Shown here: piece by piece, positions 6,237-6,734 of the stretch
Position numbering within the stretch: position 1 is the stretch's first letter
Layout: every line of letters begins with the position of its first letter
Source of the DNA: Candidatus Eiseniibacteriota bacterium
Lineage (GTDB): Bacteria; Eisenbacteria; RBG-16-71-46; JAGVPR01
Reading direction: 5' to 3'
Length of the DNA stretch: 6,734 nt
Assembly (NCBI GenBank): GCA_020052115.1
Contig: JAGVPR010000326.1
Span: forward strand, 1-6,734
The notes under the pieces: model-generated
Seen by the model: only the letters and a program-made list of their open reading frames with translations
Databases searched by the model: none
What the model was told of the DNA's origin: nothing
Made by a program: the position numbers and the translations under genes

Positions 6237-6300
6237 GAGTCTTCTTCGACAAGATGTCGGTCGGACCTCCTCCTGGCGGGGGCCGCTCGAGGCTGGAACG

Positions 6301-6316
6301 AGAGAGGAGCCTCTCT
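6301..6316. repeat. Perfect inverted repeat AGAGAGG-AG-CCTCTCT
   Basis: Seven-base arms are separated by two bases. The centre is about 78 bases before the predicted sigma-54 transcription start, in the range where enhancer-binding activators often bind. It lacks a T-run and lies far from any stop codon, so a terminator is less likely. Confidence 0.4.
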
Positions 6317-6358
6317 AACGCACTTACAGGGAAGCGGATACGTGCATTTTCAGGCGGC

Positions 6359-6375
6359 CTGGCATGCAGCTTGCG
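6359..6375 (+). promoter_or_regulatory. Sigma-54 (RpoN) -24/-12 promoter of the second multiheme cytochrome
   Basis: CTGGCATG-CAGC-TTGCG matches the consensus YTGGCACG-N4-TTGCW at nearly every position; C to T in the -24 block and the last base are the exceptions. The invariant GG (6361-6362) and GC (6373-6374) are exactly 10 bases apart. The start of transcription should be near 6386, leaving a leader of about 40 bases with the ribosome binding site at 6412. Expression would need an AAA+ enhancer-binding activator, which is not encoded in this window. Confidence 0.65.
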
Positions 6376-6411
6376 GACAGGTCACCGGATTCCGTCCCGC
6401 CCGGCGGAGAG

Positions 6412-6418
6412 AAGGAGG
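6412..6418 (+). promoter_or_regulatory. Ribosome binding site of the second multiheme cytochrome
   Basis: AAGGAGG, near-perfect to the anti-Shine-Dalgarno, lies 7 bases before GTG 6426 and 4 bases before GTG 6423. The optimal spacing favours GTG 6426, which begins MKVLSRR. Confidence 0.75.
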
Positions 6419-6425
6419 TTTCGTG

Positions 6426-6734
6426 GTGAAGGTTCTCTCTCGGCGCGTGGCGGTGGCGGTTCTTCTTCTCGCAGCGTGGGCGGTTCCATGCGCGGCCTCC
6501 GATGGCGATTGTCTTGGCTGCCACGGCTCCGAGGGCATGACGACTGAGGCCGGTCGCGCCTTGGCCTGGGTGGACACGGTCGGCTGGAAGGCCTCGGTCC
6601 ACTCGATGGCCGGCTTCGGCTGCACCTCCTGCCACATGGAACTCGACGGCGTCACGGACTTCCCCCACGCCGCCGGGCTCTCCACCCCCGAGTGCAGCGC
6701 GTGTCACGGGGAGGCGGCCGACGCGTTGGCTGCC
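6426..6734 (+). CDS. Multiheme c-type cytochrome, N-terminal part (3' end outside the window)
   Basis: An exported electron-transfer protein, open to the last base; 103 codons are visible. Starting from GTG 6426 it has a signal peptide, MKVLSRR then a hydrophobic core at about 8-20, with probable cleavage near CAA/SD (24/25). Cys22 is preceded by Pro, so a lipobox is unlikely. Three CXXCH motifs are present with first cysteines at 29 (CLGCH), 66 (CTSCH) and 90 (CSACH). The segment VDT-(x)4-S-x-H before heme 2 and FPH before heme 3 also occur at the same places in the 19-heme protein (VDTAAFMTSPH; FPH). The two proteins are therefore likely paralogues, and more hemes, perhaps also a membrane domain, should follow. 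A sigma-54-type promoter and strong ribosome binding site precede it. GTG 6423 is an alternative start. Confidence 0.87.
   Translation, partial: MKVLSRRVAVAVLLLAAWAVPCAASDGDCLGCHGSEGMTTEAGRALAWVDTVGWKASVHSMAGFGCTSCHMELDGVTDFPHAAGLSTPECSACHGEAADALAA

Noticed and set aside
6480..6491. Possible lipoprotein cysteine (AVPC) in the second cytochrome signal peptide
   Set aside because: Pro at the -1 position does not fit a lipobox, and a normal cleavage site lies just after it.
6324..6707. Minus-strand frame (127 codons) opposite the second cytochrome
   Set aside because: The plus strand carries a signal peptide, three CXXCH motifs, a promoter and a strong ribosome binding site; the opposing frame has none of these.

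Overview
This is a high-GC bacterial window with four complete protein genes, one gene cut by the left edge and one cut by the right edge. The contents (histidine catabolism, a histidyl-tRNA synthetase of the archaeal/eukaryote-like sequence type, very heme-rich c-type cytochromes, a sigma-54 promoter) suggest an environmental bacterium with anaerobic or metal-linked respiration. A deltaproteobacterial-type lineage or one of the uncultured high-GC phyla would fit, but the sequence alone does not settle the phylum. I see no mobile elements, CRISPR arrays, tRNAs or rRNAs.

Left third (1-2136, plus strand): the C-terminal half of histidine ammonia-lyase (hutH) is followed after 12 bases by a complete hisS. 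The two are probably co-transcribed. hisS converges on the next gene, and a 9-bp hairpin that includes both opposing stop codons lies at the junction.

Middle (2151-4982, or 5042 if the upstream GTG is used, minus strand): a giant b/c-type cytochrome fusion. It has a signal peptide, 19 CXXCH heme-c motifs in a periplasmic region built by an eight-heme internal duplication (six consecutive hemes repeat at exactly 245 residues), and a six-helix C-terminal cytochrome b-like membrane domain. The layout resembles the inner-membrane quinone-linked multiheme cytochromes known from Geobacter (CbcL-like), but with many more hemes. Its leader carries a perfect 16-bp tandem repeat whose units have the GG-N10-GC spacing of a degenerate sigma-54 promoter.

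Right third (5289-6734): a rhomboid intramembrane serine protease (plus) converges on a 54-residue two-helix membrane protein (minus). An intergenic region follows with inverted repeats and a near-consensus sigma-54 -24/-12 promoter. This promoter drives a second multiheme cytochrome that runs off the window. The first three hemes of that protein match the N-terminus of the 19-heme protein in spacing and residues, so the two are probably paralogues. Read together, the right two thirds look like part of an electron-transfer locus moving electrons between the membrane quinone pool and periplasmic or extracellular partners. The acceptor or donor cannot be told from this window.
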